Source: Litorimonas sp051251645 (GTDB lineage Bacteria > Pseudomonadota > Alphaproteobacteria > Caulobacterales > Maricaulaceae). From it: a stretch of DNA of 64,000 bases. The notes under the pieces were generated by a model. It was given only the letters and a program-made list of their open reading frames with translations, did no database searches and had not been told where the DNA came from. The stretch spans positions 791,360 to 855,359 of the forward strand of contig JBPOEY010000002.1 in NCBI GenBank assembly GCA_051251645.1, read 5' to 3'. Positions 17,300 to 25,685 of the stretch are shown piece after piece. The position numbers were made by a program, and so were the translations under genes. Each line of letters begins with the position of its first letter. Positions within the stretch are counted from its first letter, which is position 1.

Positions 17300-18606
17300 G
17301 ATTGCAGTCTTTTATAAGGCACGGGAACCGTTTTAGAAAAACCGCTATATTGTCTCCGGTCTTGCATTTCGCCAGTGTAGCCTAACATTGATAAAAGCAA
17401 AATCTCCAGAAACCATTGAAAAGTGTTGAAAGATTCAATTAATTCAAAAGGCTCATACTTAAAGTCAGGATCTGAATGAACTAAGCCATTTCTGAATTTG
17501 GCAAGAATTCGGTAGGTTGTCTTTTTCTCACGGTTCAGTCTTTTTTCTAGGTGAGGGCAGTGGTCCATTGCGATTTTGTCAAGGCCTATCAGCGCCGCTG
17601 CCGCTGCCATGCGGTCTGAAAGGTGTGAAGTCTTTATCAGGTTTTTTGTCCAGCCCGCCCTTGAGGTTAGCAACCTGCCCATCAATGCTTCTATACCAGA
17701 ACATGAGGCAACTAGCCCGACTTCACGGGCGATCAACTCAAGGGAGTTGGCTGCGCGATAGTACTGTAAAACCCTACGGACAACTTCGTAATCTTGAGTT
17801 TTTTTTGAGAGGTCTCGAAATCCGCTATATACTTTTTCCAGTTTGACGTTGGGGCTTGGTTTGTACCACCCATTGTACCCTGCCCGAGGTTTTCCACTTG
17901 CAGTAAATCCAGCTATAAAAACAGATGGATTTCCAGTCTCGGTTTCCCCGATTAGGTGTCCAATCCCAGGTGTTTGACCAGAGACAAGTAAAAGAAAATT
18001 ATGGATCAAAAAAAGTTCTTTCGATACTTCTTCAGCACTCATCGGGTCGATTGCTTTGGAATGCAATACTAGTTCGTGTGTTGGTTGGTATCTTCCAGAA
18101 TCAATGTTTGGATTGTCTCGGATGCTGCTAATTGTAAGTTTTGCATCTTCAGTGTCTATTGTTTCATCGCGTCCAAAAATGGATGTTTGCAAAATATTGA
18201 TTGCAAATAGCTTTATAGAACGTGTCTCGTTCCCAAATTCGAACAAGTATGGACTTCTCTTGACTACAAAGCGATAGGTTTGCTTGTGAATCTCTTCTGG
18301 CCCATTGAAGCTAAATTTATTTTTTCCGGAAACTACTTTGTTAAAAAAATTAGGAATTTCCTTGCCGTCAAAATCTATTTTTAACTCTGGAATATCTCCA
18401 GACATTCGCTTTAATGAATCACTCATAGAAACTTCGATGTCGGCAAAAATATATAAATTTGTATCGAACCCATACCCGAAACGAATATTGGAATAGTTAT
18501 GCTCTTCTGCGTTGCTGAGCGTTACGTTTGGAATTTGGAAATGCTCTGAAGGGAATACATTTTCTTCAGTAAGGGTTAAAAGTTCTGGTAGGGTAGGAAT
18601 ATTCAC
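17296..18606 (-). CDS. HEPN-domain protein, ApeA-like candidate
   Basis: 436 residues from a GTG start that overlaps the upstream AAA+ stop (GTGA at 18603-18606). Residues 1 to about 240 are beta-rich and aromatic; about 270-410 are helical. The motif FRNGLVHSDPDF has R372 and H377 in the R-x4-H arrangement of HEPN ribonucleases. A beta-rich N-terminus with a C-terminal HEPN of this type recalls ApeA-like antiphage proteins, but I cannot prove that family. The gene is clearly richer in A+T than both neighbours (many AAT, AAA, TTT codons), which suggests recent acquisition into the cassette, yet its ends are fused to both flanking genes by four-base overlaps. Confidence 0.65.
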   Translation of the reverse strand: MNIPTLPELLTLTEENVFPSEHFQIPNVTLSNAEEHNYSNIRFGYGFDTNLYIFADIEVSMSDSLKRMSGDIPELKIDFDGKEIPNFFNKVVSGKNKFSFNGPEEIHKQTYRFVVKRSPYLFEFGNETRSIKLFAINILQTSIFGRDETIDTEDAKLTISSIRDNPNIDSGRYQPTHELVLHSKAIDPMSAEEVSKELFLIHNFLLLVSGQTPGIGHLIGETETGNPSVFIAGFTASGKPRAGYNGWYKPSPNVKLEKVYSGFRDLSKKTQDYEVVRRVLQYYRAANSLELIAREVGLVASCSGIEALMGRLLTSRAGWTKNLIKTSHLSDRMAAAAALIGLDKIAMDHCPHLEKRLNREKKTTYRILAKFRNGLVHSDPDFKYEPFELIESFNTFQWFLEILLLSMLGYTGEMQDRRQYSGFSKTVPVPYKRLQS

Positions 18607-20546
18607 CCCTTACCCTCCAAATAACGTCGCTTCGCCTTTTCCTGACGTCCAAAGTCGCGGACCATATTCTCAATCGCGACCTCATCGCTCTTATCCGCGT
18701 AGCGGAACTCTGAATCGGCGTAGCGATTGATTTCTTGGATGACCATGTCGACGGTGATTTCGGTTGAGAGGTCGGCAATCATGGCGCGTTTGGTGTCATA
18801 GTCTTTGGTCAGGAATAGCTCTGTGTTTTCCATCCATTCGTCGGGCAGTTCGAAGTCCATCGCGCGGACTTTGACGGCGTCGGTGATGTTTTTGATCGCG
18901 CGTCCCGTGAAGCGCGGGTCGGCTTCCTGAATGGCTTTCAGATAGGTACCGAGTTTGGCGATGGTGTCGAGCTTGCCCGTGCTTTTCTTTATCGCGTCGA
19001 ACACAGCGACCAAGCCCTCTTCCTTCGGGCGCGCGTAGCTCTCGTAGCTGGCTTGCACGGCTTTCTGGATGATCTGCGCTTCGAACAGGTCGTGGTCGCC
19101 GACGGGGATGTCGTGGTTCTTGCCCATCAGCAAATGCAGAATATCGATATAGTCTTCGCGGCTTTTAGGGCCATCGACGAGGAAACGGGCGGCGGCGCGT
19201 TGGCGCAGCGCATCATCGACATTTTCGGGATAGTTGGAAAACATCCCGAAAGTGCAATTGCCGCGCACGACCGTATTCGCGCCCGCAAAGCTTTCCATCA
19301 GCACGGCGGTGATTTCCAACTGTCCGGCGGAGCTTTGACGGTCGCCACGTTTCCCCGCGAGCTGGTCAATATCGTCAATCGTGCCAAAGCCGATGACGCC
19401 GGGGTCAATGATAGTTTTAATGAAGGCTTTGGCGTTTTGCGCCGATTTCCCTTGATAGCTGTCGATGCTGTCCGTGGACAGGTTGGCGTAGCGAAACGGG
19501 TAGTCCGCATTATTGCAATAGTCGTTGATCAGCCCCGCCATCATCTGGATCAGGGTCGTCTTGCCCGTGCCGGGCATGCCGTCACCCATGAATGTGAAGA
19601 TGAAGCCCCCGAGATCCGCAAACGGGTTGAGCTTGCGCTCAAAATCATAGGCCATCAGCATTTTGGACAGCTTCATGCTTTGGTATTTGGCGATGTGATT
19701 GCCGACGACTTCATGCGGTTTTTTAAACGTCATGGTCAGTTTGGTGGAGCGCGCGCGGCTGGCGGCTTCGAACCCGCGGATTTCGAAATCATCCGCTTCG
19801 ATGCGATAGGCGACTGCGGTAAACGCGTCGAGGCGCGGCAGATTGCTCGCGCGCATCGCGGCCTTGTCCATCAGCTGCTCGAGGAACGCCGTGACGGTCG
19901 GGATGAGCTTATCTTCGCTATCGGCGAACACGGCGAGGTCCTGATCCAACTCCCACAGCGCGCCCGTGAGCGCGAGTTGCGGGTTATCGGTCAGCACTTC
20001 TTCGACGTCGCCGACATCAACAGAGAGTTCGCCCGTTTCGTGCAGGCCTCCGAGCAGAAAGCTCGCCATATTGGCAAAGACATGCAAGGTGATGACGGAA
20101 GATGCGGCGAGGCCTTCGTTAAATTCGGCTGACTTTCCGCCAGACAGCTTGCCTTGTAAATTGTCCTTCATCAGCGTCGATAGTCCGGTCGCGTCGGCAT
20201 ATTGGTCCGCTACGGTGAGGGCTGTGGCGAGGGCGCGGCGCAGAGCATGGAGCACACTGGCTTGGACCGGGCTCATCAAACCGTCATCGGGCGATGTGTC
20301 TTCGACACGGGCAATCAGGTTAACGCCTTCTGCCTTTGCCGTGCTTTGCGTGACCAGGCCCGGTGTGGTGGTGCGGAAACGCCGACGTCCAGGAATGCCG
20401 GGCGACTTTCCGGCTGCAGGTTCGATGTCCTTAGCTTTCGCCAATCGCGGCGTGTGGTCGAACCCATCCAGCAGCGATTGCGCGGCCGCGATTTTCTGCT
20501 CAATCGCGGTTTCTTTGATTTCCATGAGGTCAGACGGGTTTGACAT
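18603..20546 (-). CDS. AAA+ ATPase of the unknown cassette
   Basis: 647 residues. The N-terminal 300 residues are mainly helical and not recognised. The AAA module follows: Walker A GDGMPGTGKTT (about 321-331), Walker B GFGTIDDID (about 386-394), a sensor-1-like GMFSNYPENVD (about 434-444) and an arginine-finger-like DALRQRAAARF (about 445-455). The C-terminal 190 residues are helical and charged. These motifs imply a ring-forming remodelling ATPase of the classical AAA type. It lies five bases after the 374-residue gene. The substrate is unknown; the coiled-coil protein encoded first in the cassette is a reasonable guess. Confidence 0.85.
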   Translation of the reverse strand: MSNPSDLMEIKETAIEQKIAAAQSLLDGFDHTPRLAKAKDIEPAAGKSPGIPGRRRFRTTTPGLVTQSTAKAEGVNLIARVEDTSPDDGLMSPVQASVLHALRRALATALTVADQYADATGLSTLMKDNLQGKLSGGKSAEFNEGLAASSVITLHVFANMASFLLGGLHETGELSVDVGDVEEVLTDNPQLALTGALWELDQDLAVFADSEDKLIPTVTAFLEQLMDKAAMRASNLPRLDAFTAVAYRIEADDFEIRGFEAASRARSTKLTMTFKKPHEVVGNHIAKYQSMKLSKMLMAYDFERKLNPFADLGGFIFTFMGDGMPGTGKTTLIQMMAGLINDYCNNADYPFRYANLSTDSIDSYQGKSAQNAKAFIKTIIDPGVIGFGTIDDIDQLAGKRGDRQSSAGQLEITAVLMESFAGANTVVRGNCTFGMFSNYPENVDDALRQRAAARFLVDGPKSREDYIDILHLLMGKNHDIPVGDHDLFEAQIIQKAVQASYESYARPKEEGLVAVFDAIKKSTGKLDTIAKLGTYLKAIQEADPRFTGRAIKNITDAVKVRAMDFELPDEWMENTELFLTKDYDTKRAMIADLSTEITVDMVIQEINRYADSEFRYADKSDEVAIENMVRDFGRQEKAKRRYLEGKG

Positions 20547-20551
20547 AAGGC

Positions 20552-21676
20552 CTATGTGTAGCTGAGGATTTTGTTGTTTTTCCCGACGACGTATTTGCGT
20601 ATGCCATCGAAACTATTGGCGTGGTTTTCTTCGAGTACTTGGTAGGCGCGGTGCGGCAGGATCAGCGCGCGGCTAATATCGGTATAACCGTCAGTTTTGC
20701 CATCGAGTCCATAAGCGTCGAGCTTAAAGACTTGCCGCCATGCCGCATTAAACACGCCCGTTTTGACCCACTCTTGTCGTTCAGATTGTAGCGTCTCAAC
20801 AGTCCACGCGAGCGCCCAATCCAGCCCCGGTTGCCCGGCCGCTTGCGCGAGAACATCGCGAATGGGGCCGTGTTGTTCGGTAAAGGCATGGCTGTGCATT
20901 GGACCCAAGTGAAAACGGCGCAGCCGTTTGGGGTGAATTGTTTTAAAGTCCGTATCAATCCCTTTGGCGATCGTCAGAAGTTTAAGCTCTGAGAGTGCTT
21001 GCGCCATCAGAGCATCCTGTACACGCGGCCACCGGCGCTCATCATTGGGCAGCGCGCGCGAGCCCGTATCATCGACTTCCATCAAATAAACGACCGGAAT
21101 ATTGGTTTTGGAATCATAGACCGCCCAATGGATGATGTAGCGGCGTTTGCGTTGTTTTAGGTCTTTGCCAACCCAGACCGCTTGCGGATGGTTTTGCGAG
21201 AGGAAGAGCGGCTCCCGCTCCAACGTTTCGTAATAAATGCGCTGCGCGAGCGCATATTGCAGCGCGGTTGGCGGGGACAGCTCCGTCAAAATTTGACTGA
21301 CCATATCCTTTTTGAGCCGGGCCTGATCCGGCAGGGATTTTAGATGTTTTTTGGCCTGCGTCGCATCAGCGGCCAACTGGATGATTTCTGAGAAGATTGG
21401 AAAACCGGATTCAGTCTTATCAATACTGATCTGGCCCGAACTCGCTGACCGATTGGTCATGAGATATTTATAGGACAGGGCGGTGAAGCTATGGTTCAGA
21501 TCGAGCAAATATTGGCCGAGAATATCGCCTTCGGTCTTACCCAGCTGGCGCTCCTCGACTGATAGTTTTGCCACAGCGCTTAAGTGGCCAATTATCCGCT
21601 CGAACTTGGCGAAATAACGCCGGGCCGCCCGCGCGCTATCCAGCACGCGGTGCTCATAGGTGAGGTCAAGATCCAT
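20552..21676 (-). CDS. Protein of unknown function (AAA+ cassette, 374 residues)
   Basis: A soluble protein, helical in the first 130 residues, then mixed alpha/beta. Segments RRYIIHWAVYDSKTNIPVVYLMEVDD and KRLRRFHLGPMHSHAF stand out: the first looks like a beta-hairpin core and the second has a His-rich loop. No known catalytic motif. It follows the coiled-coil gene by 15 bases and precedes the AAA+ gene by five. Family not recognised; likely an adaptor or effector of the AAA+ protein, from position only. Confidence 0.7.
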   Translation of the reverse strand: MDLDLTYEHRVLDSARAARRYFAKFERIIGHLSAVAKLSVEERQLGKTEGDILGQYLLDLNHSFTALSYKYLMTNRSASSGQISIDKTESGFPIFSEIIQLAADATQAKKHLKSLPDQARLKKDMVSQILTELSPPTALQYALAQRIYYETLEREPLFLSQNHPQAVWVGKDLKQRKRRYIIHWAVYDSKTNIPVVYLMEVDDTGSRALPNDERRWPRVQDALMAQALSELKLLTIAKGIDTDFKTIHPKRLRRFHLGPMHSHAFTEQHGPIRDVLAQAAGQPGLDWALAWTVETLQSERQEWVKTGVFNAAWRQVFKLDAYGLDGKTDGYTDISRALILPHRAYQVLEENHANSFDGIRKYVVGKNNKILSYT

Positions 21677-21691
21677 AAAACGAAAAGGCCC

Positions 21692-22774
21692 CTACGCGCC
21701 TTCGCTATAGGCATTGGCGTCATGCTTCTCGACAATCTTCTCAAATCGGCGGGCGAAACGTTCATCCGCTTTGGCTTTTTCTTCCAACACTTTACGCGCG
21801 AAGACGATATGCTCTTCATGGCTTTCCATCATTTCGGCCATTTTATTATTTGTGGCCGCGCCAATCGCCGCCATCGCCACTTGGGCTTCTTTGTCGGTCG
21901 CGACGCCAATTTCATTAATTTTATGCGCGACGTCTTGTTGTTGCGCGGTCTTCAGTGACTTGGACAGCGCATCATAAAGGACGACTCGTTGTTTCGTGTC
22001 TGTGGAAAGCTTGTTAAGCAGGACCATCTGCGTCGCGATCTGGTTCTGAAGACTATCCATCCAGGTTTTACCCTTCTCGATATAGCGTTCCAGCGTTTGG
22101 CTCTCAGACAGTTTGACCTGCTCCAATTGCGCCAGCTCATTGTGACGTGAATTGACCTTAGACAGCTGGCTTTCCAGTTTGGAGCGTTCCTTGGCGTCCG
22201 TCGCCATCGAGAGTTTGTTTTCAAGCTCAATGATGGTCGGGTCGAGCGCGGTGATCTCGTCTTTGATTTGCTCCAGCGTATCAACGGCCGCTTCGCGATC
22301 CGCCAGCGTACGTTGCAAATTGCCTTCGACTTGGTTCTTGTGACGGCCGAGCTCGTTGAGCTGTTCTTGCAACATCGCTTGGATCGTGTTCGATTTGGCG
22401 ATCAAGTCTTGCAGCTTATCCTCAATGGTCGCCGCGCGAATCCGTTCTGAGCGGAGGCTCTCCGCACGTTGTTTGGAAAAGATTCCGACGAATTTTTCCC
22501 AGCCGGTTTTGGACCGCATGGAGTCGAAGTCTTTTGAAAAACCTGCCGTCACATCGTCCAAACCCATGATAAGCTCCGCGATATTCGCGTTCATCAGGTC
22601 TGTATGGGCGTGAACATCGTCTAGCGATGCGCTCTCAATATCTAAGGAAATATCGGTGCCTTGGCTCATCTTAGATCGCGCCGTGTCAATCCGGCTCGAT
22701 AGTTCGGAAATTTTACTTTGGGCCTCGGCCACTTCTTTCTTAGATTGTTCAATTTGCGCTTCAAATGTGGCCAT
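21692..22774 (-). CDS. Long coiled-coil protein, TelA-like in appearance (AAA+ cassette)
   Basis: 360 residues, nearly all heptad-patterned helix with no membrane segment. I start it at ATG 22774, which has AGGGA eight bases upstream; the frame is open for 20 more codons to an ATG at 22834 without a ribosome binding site. The block GWEKFVGIFSKQRAESLRSERIRAA followed by long coiled coils resembles TelA/KlaA-type stress proteins in layout, but I would not assign it. Such proteins can act as polymers or membrane scaffolds remodelled by AAA+ enzymes. It is the first gene of the cassette. Confidence 0.7.
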   Translation of the reverse strand: MATFEAQIEQSKKEVAEAQSKISELSSRIDTARSKMSQGTDISLDIESASLDDVHAHTDLMNANIAELIMGLDDVTAGFSKDFDSMRSKTGWEKFVGIFSKQRAESLRSERIRAATIEDKLQDLIAKSNTIQAMLQEQLNELGRHKNQVEGNLQRTLADREAAVDTLEQIKDEITALDPTIIELENKLSMATDAKERSKLESQLSKVNSRHNELAQLEQVKLSESQTLERYIEKGKTWMDSLQNQIATQMVLLNKLSTDTKQRVVLYDALSKSLKTAQQQDVAHKINEIGVATDKEAQVAMAAIGAATNNKMAEMMESHEEHIVFARKVLEEKAKADERFARRFEKIVEKHDANAYSEGA

Positions 22775-22944
22775 GGTTTCGTCCCTCTCCGTCCATATGT
22801 CTGAGTGTTCTACATCAAATAAGTAGGGATTCATTTATCGATTTTCAATAATAATCATAATGATTTTCGTGGAAATCGGTCTTTGGCCGCCTTGCATCAT
22901 GGCGCGACGTTGCAGGGCGTGTCGGCCCGCCCTATCTCCTTACC

Positions 22945-23727
22945 ATGCTAACCCACCACCGTCCGCGAACCGTTTTGAAGCTTTCTGGTGAGGGTGTGCA
23001 TGAGTGGTTCTCCGGTCTCATTACCAATTCGCTAAGCGGACCAGTGACATTTGCTGCGCTATTGACGCCGCAAGGTAAAATTATCGCTGATCTGTTCGTC
23101 ACAGACCGGAACGATCATCTGTTGATTGATACGACGCCTGAGATGGGCGCTGCGCTGCTCAAACGGTTGAAAATGTACCGTCTGCGCGCCCCGATTGATA
23201 TCGAGGATGTGTCGGAAACCCATCATATTCACTGCCTTTGGAATGTCGACGCTGATGACGAGACGGGTGACTTGGACCCGCGTATGCCTGCCTTGGGGCG
23301 TCGCTTGATTGCGGATACGCCAATGGCGACGACAGGCAATTGGGACAGTCACCGCCTTTCGCTCGGGGTCCCGGATAGTGAATGGGATTTTGGCGTTCAG
23401 ACGACCTTCCCGGCGGATGCTTGTATGGATCAGTTAAACGGGGTGGACTTTAAGGGTGGCTGTTTCGTTGGCCAAGAGGTTGTTTCGCGCATGAAACGTA
23501 TGACAACGGTCCGAAAGCGGATGCGCGGTGTGGTGCTGGGCGGCCCTGCGGAGGCCGGCGATAAGATTAAATGCGGTGAGCGCTCAGTTGGGCAAATCCT
23601 GCACGTCAATGGCGGGCGAGCGATGGCGTTGGTGCGATTGGACCGTTTGCGCGAAGCGACAGAGAGCCCCACGGTTCGCAATGCTCGTGTTGAAGTGATG
23701 GATAGTGTTTTAGGGACGAATGATTAG
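22945..23727 (+). CDS. ygfZ: YgfZ/GcvT-family iron-sulfur assembly protein
   Basis: 260 residues. The signature KGGCFVGQEVVSRM (about 170-183) is the K-G-C-[FY]-x-G-Q-E motif of YgfZ, with the Cys that distinguishes it from aminomethyltransferase GcvT. YgfZ binds folate and supports assembly or repair of [4Fe-4S] proteins such as MiaB. N-terminal folate-binding fold (GEGVHEWFSGLITN) is intact. Divergent from the AAA+ cassette across about 170 bases. Confidence 0.88.
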   Translation: MLTHHRPRTVLKLSGEGVHEWFSGLITNSLSGPVTFAALLTPQGKIIADLFVTDRNDHLLIDTTPEMGAALLKRLKMYRLRAPIDIEDVSETHHIHCLWNVDADDETGDLDPRMPALGRRLIADTPMATTGNWDSHRLSLGVPDSEWDFGVQTTFPADACMDQLNGVDFKGGCFVGQEVVSRMKRMTTVRKRMRGVVLGGPAEAGDKIKCGERSVGQILHVNGGRAMALVRLDRLREATESPTVRNARVEVMDSVLGTND

Positions 23728-23737
23728 ACGCCTCGCG

Positions 23738-24352
23738 TCATTGGGCGGTTTTAAGTTTCGGCCAATATGTGGTGGCGCTAAATTTGATGCTGAAACTCTC
23801 TGAATCAAGAGTCTTTTCAAGGGACACCAGCGCGGTTTGGGCGGGACGCATATTAATGGTCATGGTTTGAAGGTCGAACGCCTCGCAATCATTGCCCCTA
23901 ACGATGCACCCATCCGAATCGATTGTGAGAATATTTGTTTCCGCGTCCGGTGCCGCCTTGAGCGATAAGCGGATCGTTTTCCCCTGTTCCGTCAGTAATG
24001 TTAAGTCACGCTGTGAGGATGTCAGCATTGGAATATCAACAGATAAGTTCTCACCAGTTGTATATACATCGGCAGAGACAGATGTCGGGTAAAGCGGGCG
24101 AATGCCACTCTCGCTACCGCCGCCTGTTATATCTGTGAGAAGTAGGCACAGCGATAAAACGGATAAGAGCGCCGCTCCGATGGCGAGTCTTCCAGGCCAT
24201 TTTGGATAGTCAGATTGCGCCACGCCCAACTCTCCGGCCAGCGCATCGCGCACGACGTCACTCACCGTATGACCGCGCCGTTCGGCAATCTCCGTGAGAC
24301 GTTCTTTCTCGGCATAATCAACGCGAAGCTCTATCTTTTCGGTCTTTTTCAT
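23738..24352 (-). CDS. Membrane-anchored ribbon-helix-helix protein
   Basis: 204 residues from ATG 24352 (an upstream TTG also fits but adds sequence with no pattern). Residues about 3-35 are a ribbon-helix-helix DNA-binding pattern: IELRVDYAEKERLTEIAERRGHTVSDVVRDAL. A single membrane helix follows (about 53-75, AIGAALLSVLSLCLLL), then a beta-rich domain of about 130 residues with a Cys pair (GCIVRGNDCEAF) suited to the periplasm. This is an unusual arrangement: a cytoplasmic DNA-binding head tied to a periplasmic sensor-like domain. It converges on ygfZ. Function not known. Confidence 0.65.
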   Translation of the reverse strand: MKKTEKIELRVDYAEKERLTEIAERRGHTVSDVVRDALAGELGVAQSDYPKWPGRLAIGAALLSVLSLCLLLTDITGGGSESGIRPLYPTSVSADVYTTGENLSVDIPMLTSSQRDLTLLTEQGKTIRLSLKAAPDAETNILTIDSDGCIVRGNDCEAFDLQTMTINMRPAQTALVSLEKTLDSESFSIKFSATTYWPKLKTAQ

Positions 24353-24501
24353 GGTGGCTGTCTTTCTCAAAATTTCACGCAATTTATGTCCGACAATTTG
24401 TACGACGCGAAAACTTCACACGGCAAACCCATTCTCGCCCGACGGGGCGTCATTCACGTCATGACATTGCTTTGGCCGTGCGTTTAGGCCAGATATTCGA
24501 T

Positions 24502-24981
24502 ATGACCGATCCTGTCACAATCCGCCGCAATGATCGCGCCTCACTGCCGCGCTTTGCAGCGCTCAATGCGCAGTGGATTGAGGAGCTGCATGTGCTGGAG
24601 CCTTCCGACAAGGCTATGGTCGCGACGCCAGAGATTTATTTGGACAAGGGCGGGCAGGTTTTCACAGCCCATATTAACGGCGAGGTCGCCGGGGCTGTGG
24701 CGTTGAAACCGCATCATGATGGCCCCCAAAAAGGCGAATGGGAATTGACCAAAATGGCGGTCGATGGGCGGTTTCGTGGTAATGGTGTGGGACAAAAACT
24801 CATGGACGCCGTCGAAACTTACGCCCGTGATGAGTTAGGTTTGAAAAGTCTGTTTCTGCTCTCCAATACGCGAAACGAAGCCGCACTTCGCCTCTATGCG
24901 CGCAATGGCTGGACGGTCAATCATGAGGGAGCTCACCCGATCTATGCCCGCTGTAATATCGGCATGGAGAAAATACTGTGA
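24502..24981 (+). CDS. GNAT-family N-acetyltransferase
   Basis: 159 residues. Acetyl-CoA-binding motif A is seen in MAVDGRFRGNGVGQKLMDAVETYA (R/Q-x-x-G-x-G), followed by SNTRNEAALRLYARNGW, typical of GNAT motif B. Substrate cannot be told from sequence. I start at ATG 24502; the frame is open ten codons further. Its end overlaps the tag start (GTGA), so the two are translationally coupled. Confidence 0.85.
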   Translation: MTDPVTIRRNDRASLPRFAALNAQWIEELHVLEPSDKAMVATPEIYLDKGGQVFTAHINGEVAGAVALKPHHDGPQKGEWELTKMAVDGRFRGNGVGQKLMDAVETYARDELGLKSLFLLSNTRNEAALRLYARNGWTVNHEGAHPIYARCNIGMEKIL

Positions 24982-25607
24982 GGGGTCCAAATACGCTCAT
25001 CCCTGCAGATTATGATCATGACACAGACCTCCCGCGTTGCACGTGGGTGCCCGCGAATGACGCGCTTTATTGCCATTATCATGATACTGAATGGGGACGA
25101 CCGATCCGGGATCCTAAGGCGTTATTTTCCAAGCTGATTCAGGACGGACAACAAGCGGGTCTGGCGTGGATTACGATCCTGAGAAAACGCGATAATTTGC
25201 TCAAAGCCTATGATGGGTTTGATCCGGATATTGTCGCGCATTATACGGACGCAGACCGGGCGCGCCTCATGGGCGACCCTGGCATTATCCGGTCCAAATC
25301 AAAAATCGATGCGACCATAGGGAACGCGCGCGCCTATTTGGATATGCGGGCGGGCGGAATTGATTTCTCAGACTATCTCTGGGATTACGTGGGTGGGAAG
25401 CCTGTCGTGAATGAGTGGACAAAATTCTCCGACGCGCCCGTCAAGACTGACGTCTCTGAAGCATTAAGCAAAGACCTCAAAAAACGCGGCTTTAAATTCG
25501 TTGGCCCGGTCATCCTTTATGCATTCATGCAAGCGGTGGGGATGATCAATGATCATGAGTTGGACTGTTGCGCGCGGGAGTCGAGTTTGACGACCCGCAT
25601 CATCTAG
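24978..25607 (+). CDS. tag: DNA-3-methyladenine glycosylase I
   Basis: 209 residues from a GTG that overlaps the GNAT stop. The N-terminal RCTWVPANDALYCHYHDTEWG and C-terminal INDHELDCCAR supply the Cys/His zinc-binding residues of Tag; the middle contains QDGQQAGLAWITILRKR, the substrate-pocket segment. Tag excises 3-methyladenine from alkylated DNA in base excision repair. The N-terminus is about 15 residues longer than in E. coli. Confidence 0.93.
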   Translation: MRGPNTLIPADYDHDTDLPRCTWVPANDALYCHYHDTEWGRPIRDPKALFSKLIQDGQQAGLAWITILRKRDNLLKAYDGFDPDIVAHYTDADRARLMGDPGIIRSKSKIDATIGNARAYLDMRAGGIDFSDYLWDYVGGKPVVNEWTKFSDAPVKTDVSEALSKDLKKRGFKFVGPVILYAFMQAVGMINDHELDCCARESSLTTRII

Positions 25608-25685
25608 CCGTTTGACGCGCGCACAGGGTTCGTTAGATGGGCTGGGCAACTAAAAAAGCCGAACAGCTATAGAAGGACGTCGCCC

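Noticed and set aside
16238..17317. Plus-strand open frame of 359 codons opposite the 487-residue cassette gene
   Set aside because: It is an antisense shadow: Arg/His/Leu-rich sequence without domain pattern or ribosome binding site, opposite a gene with overlapping coupled neighbours.
17296..18606. HEPN/MNT toxin-antitoxin pair
   Set aside because: No nucleotidyltransferase (MNT) partner or small antitoxin lies next to the HEPN gene; both neighbours are larger cassette genes.
19053..20132. Plus-strand open frame of 359 codons opposite the AAA+ gene
   Set aside because: Antisense shadow of a gene with intact Walker motifs; composition is the mirror of the coding strand.
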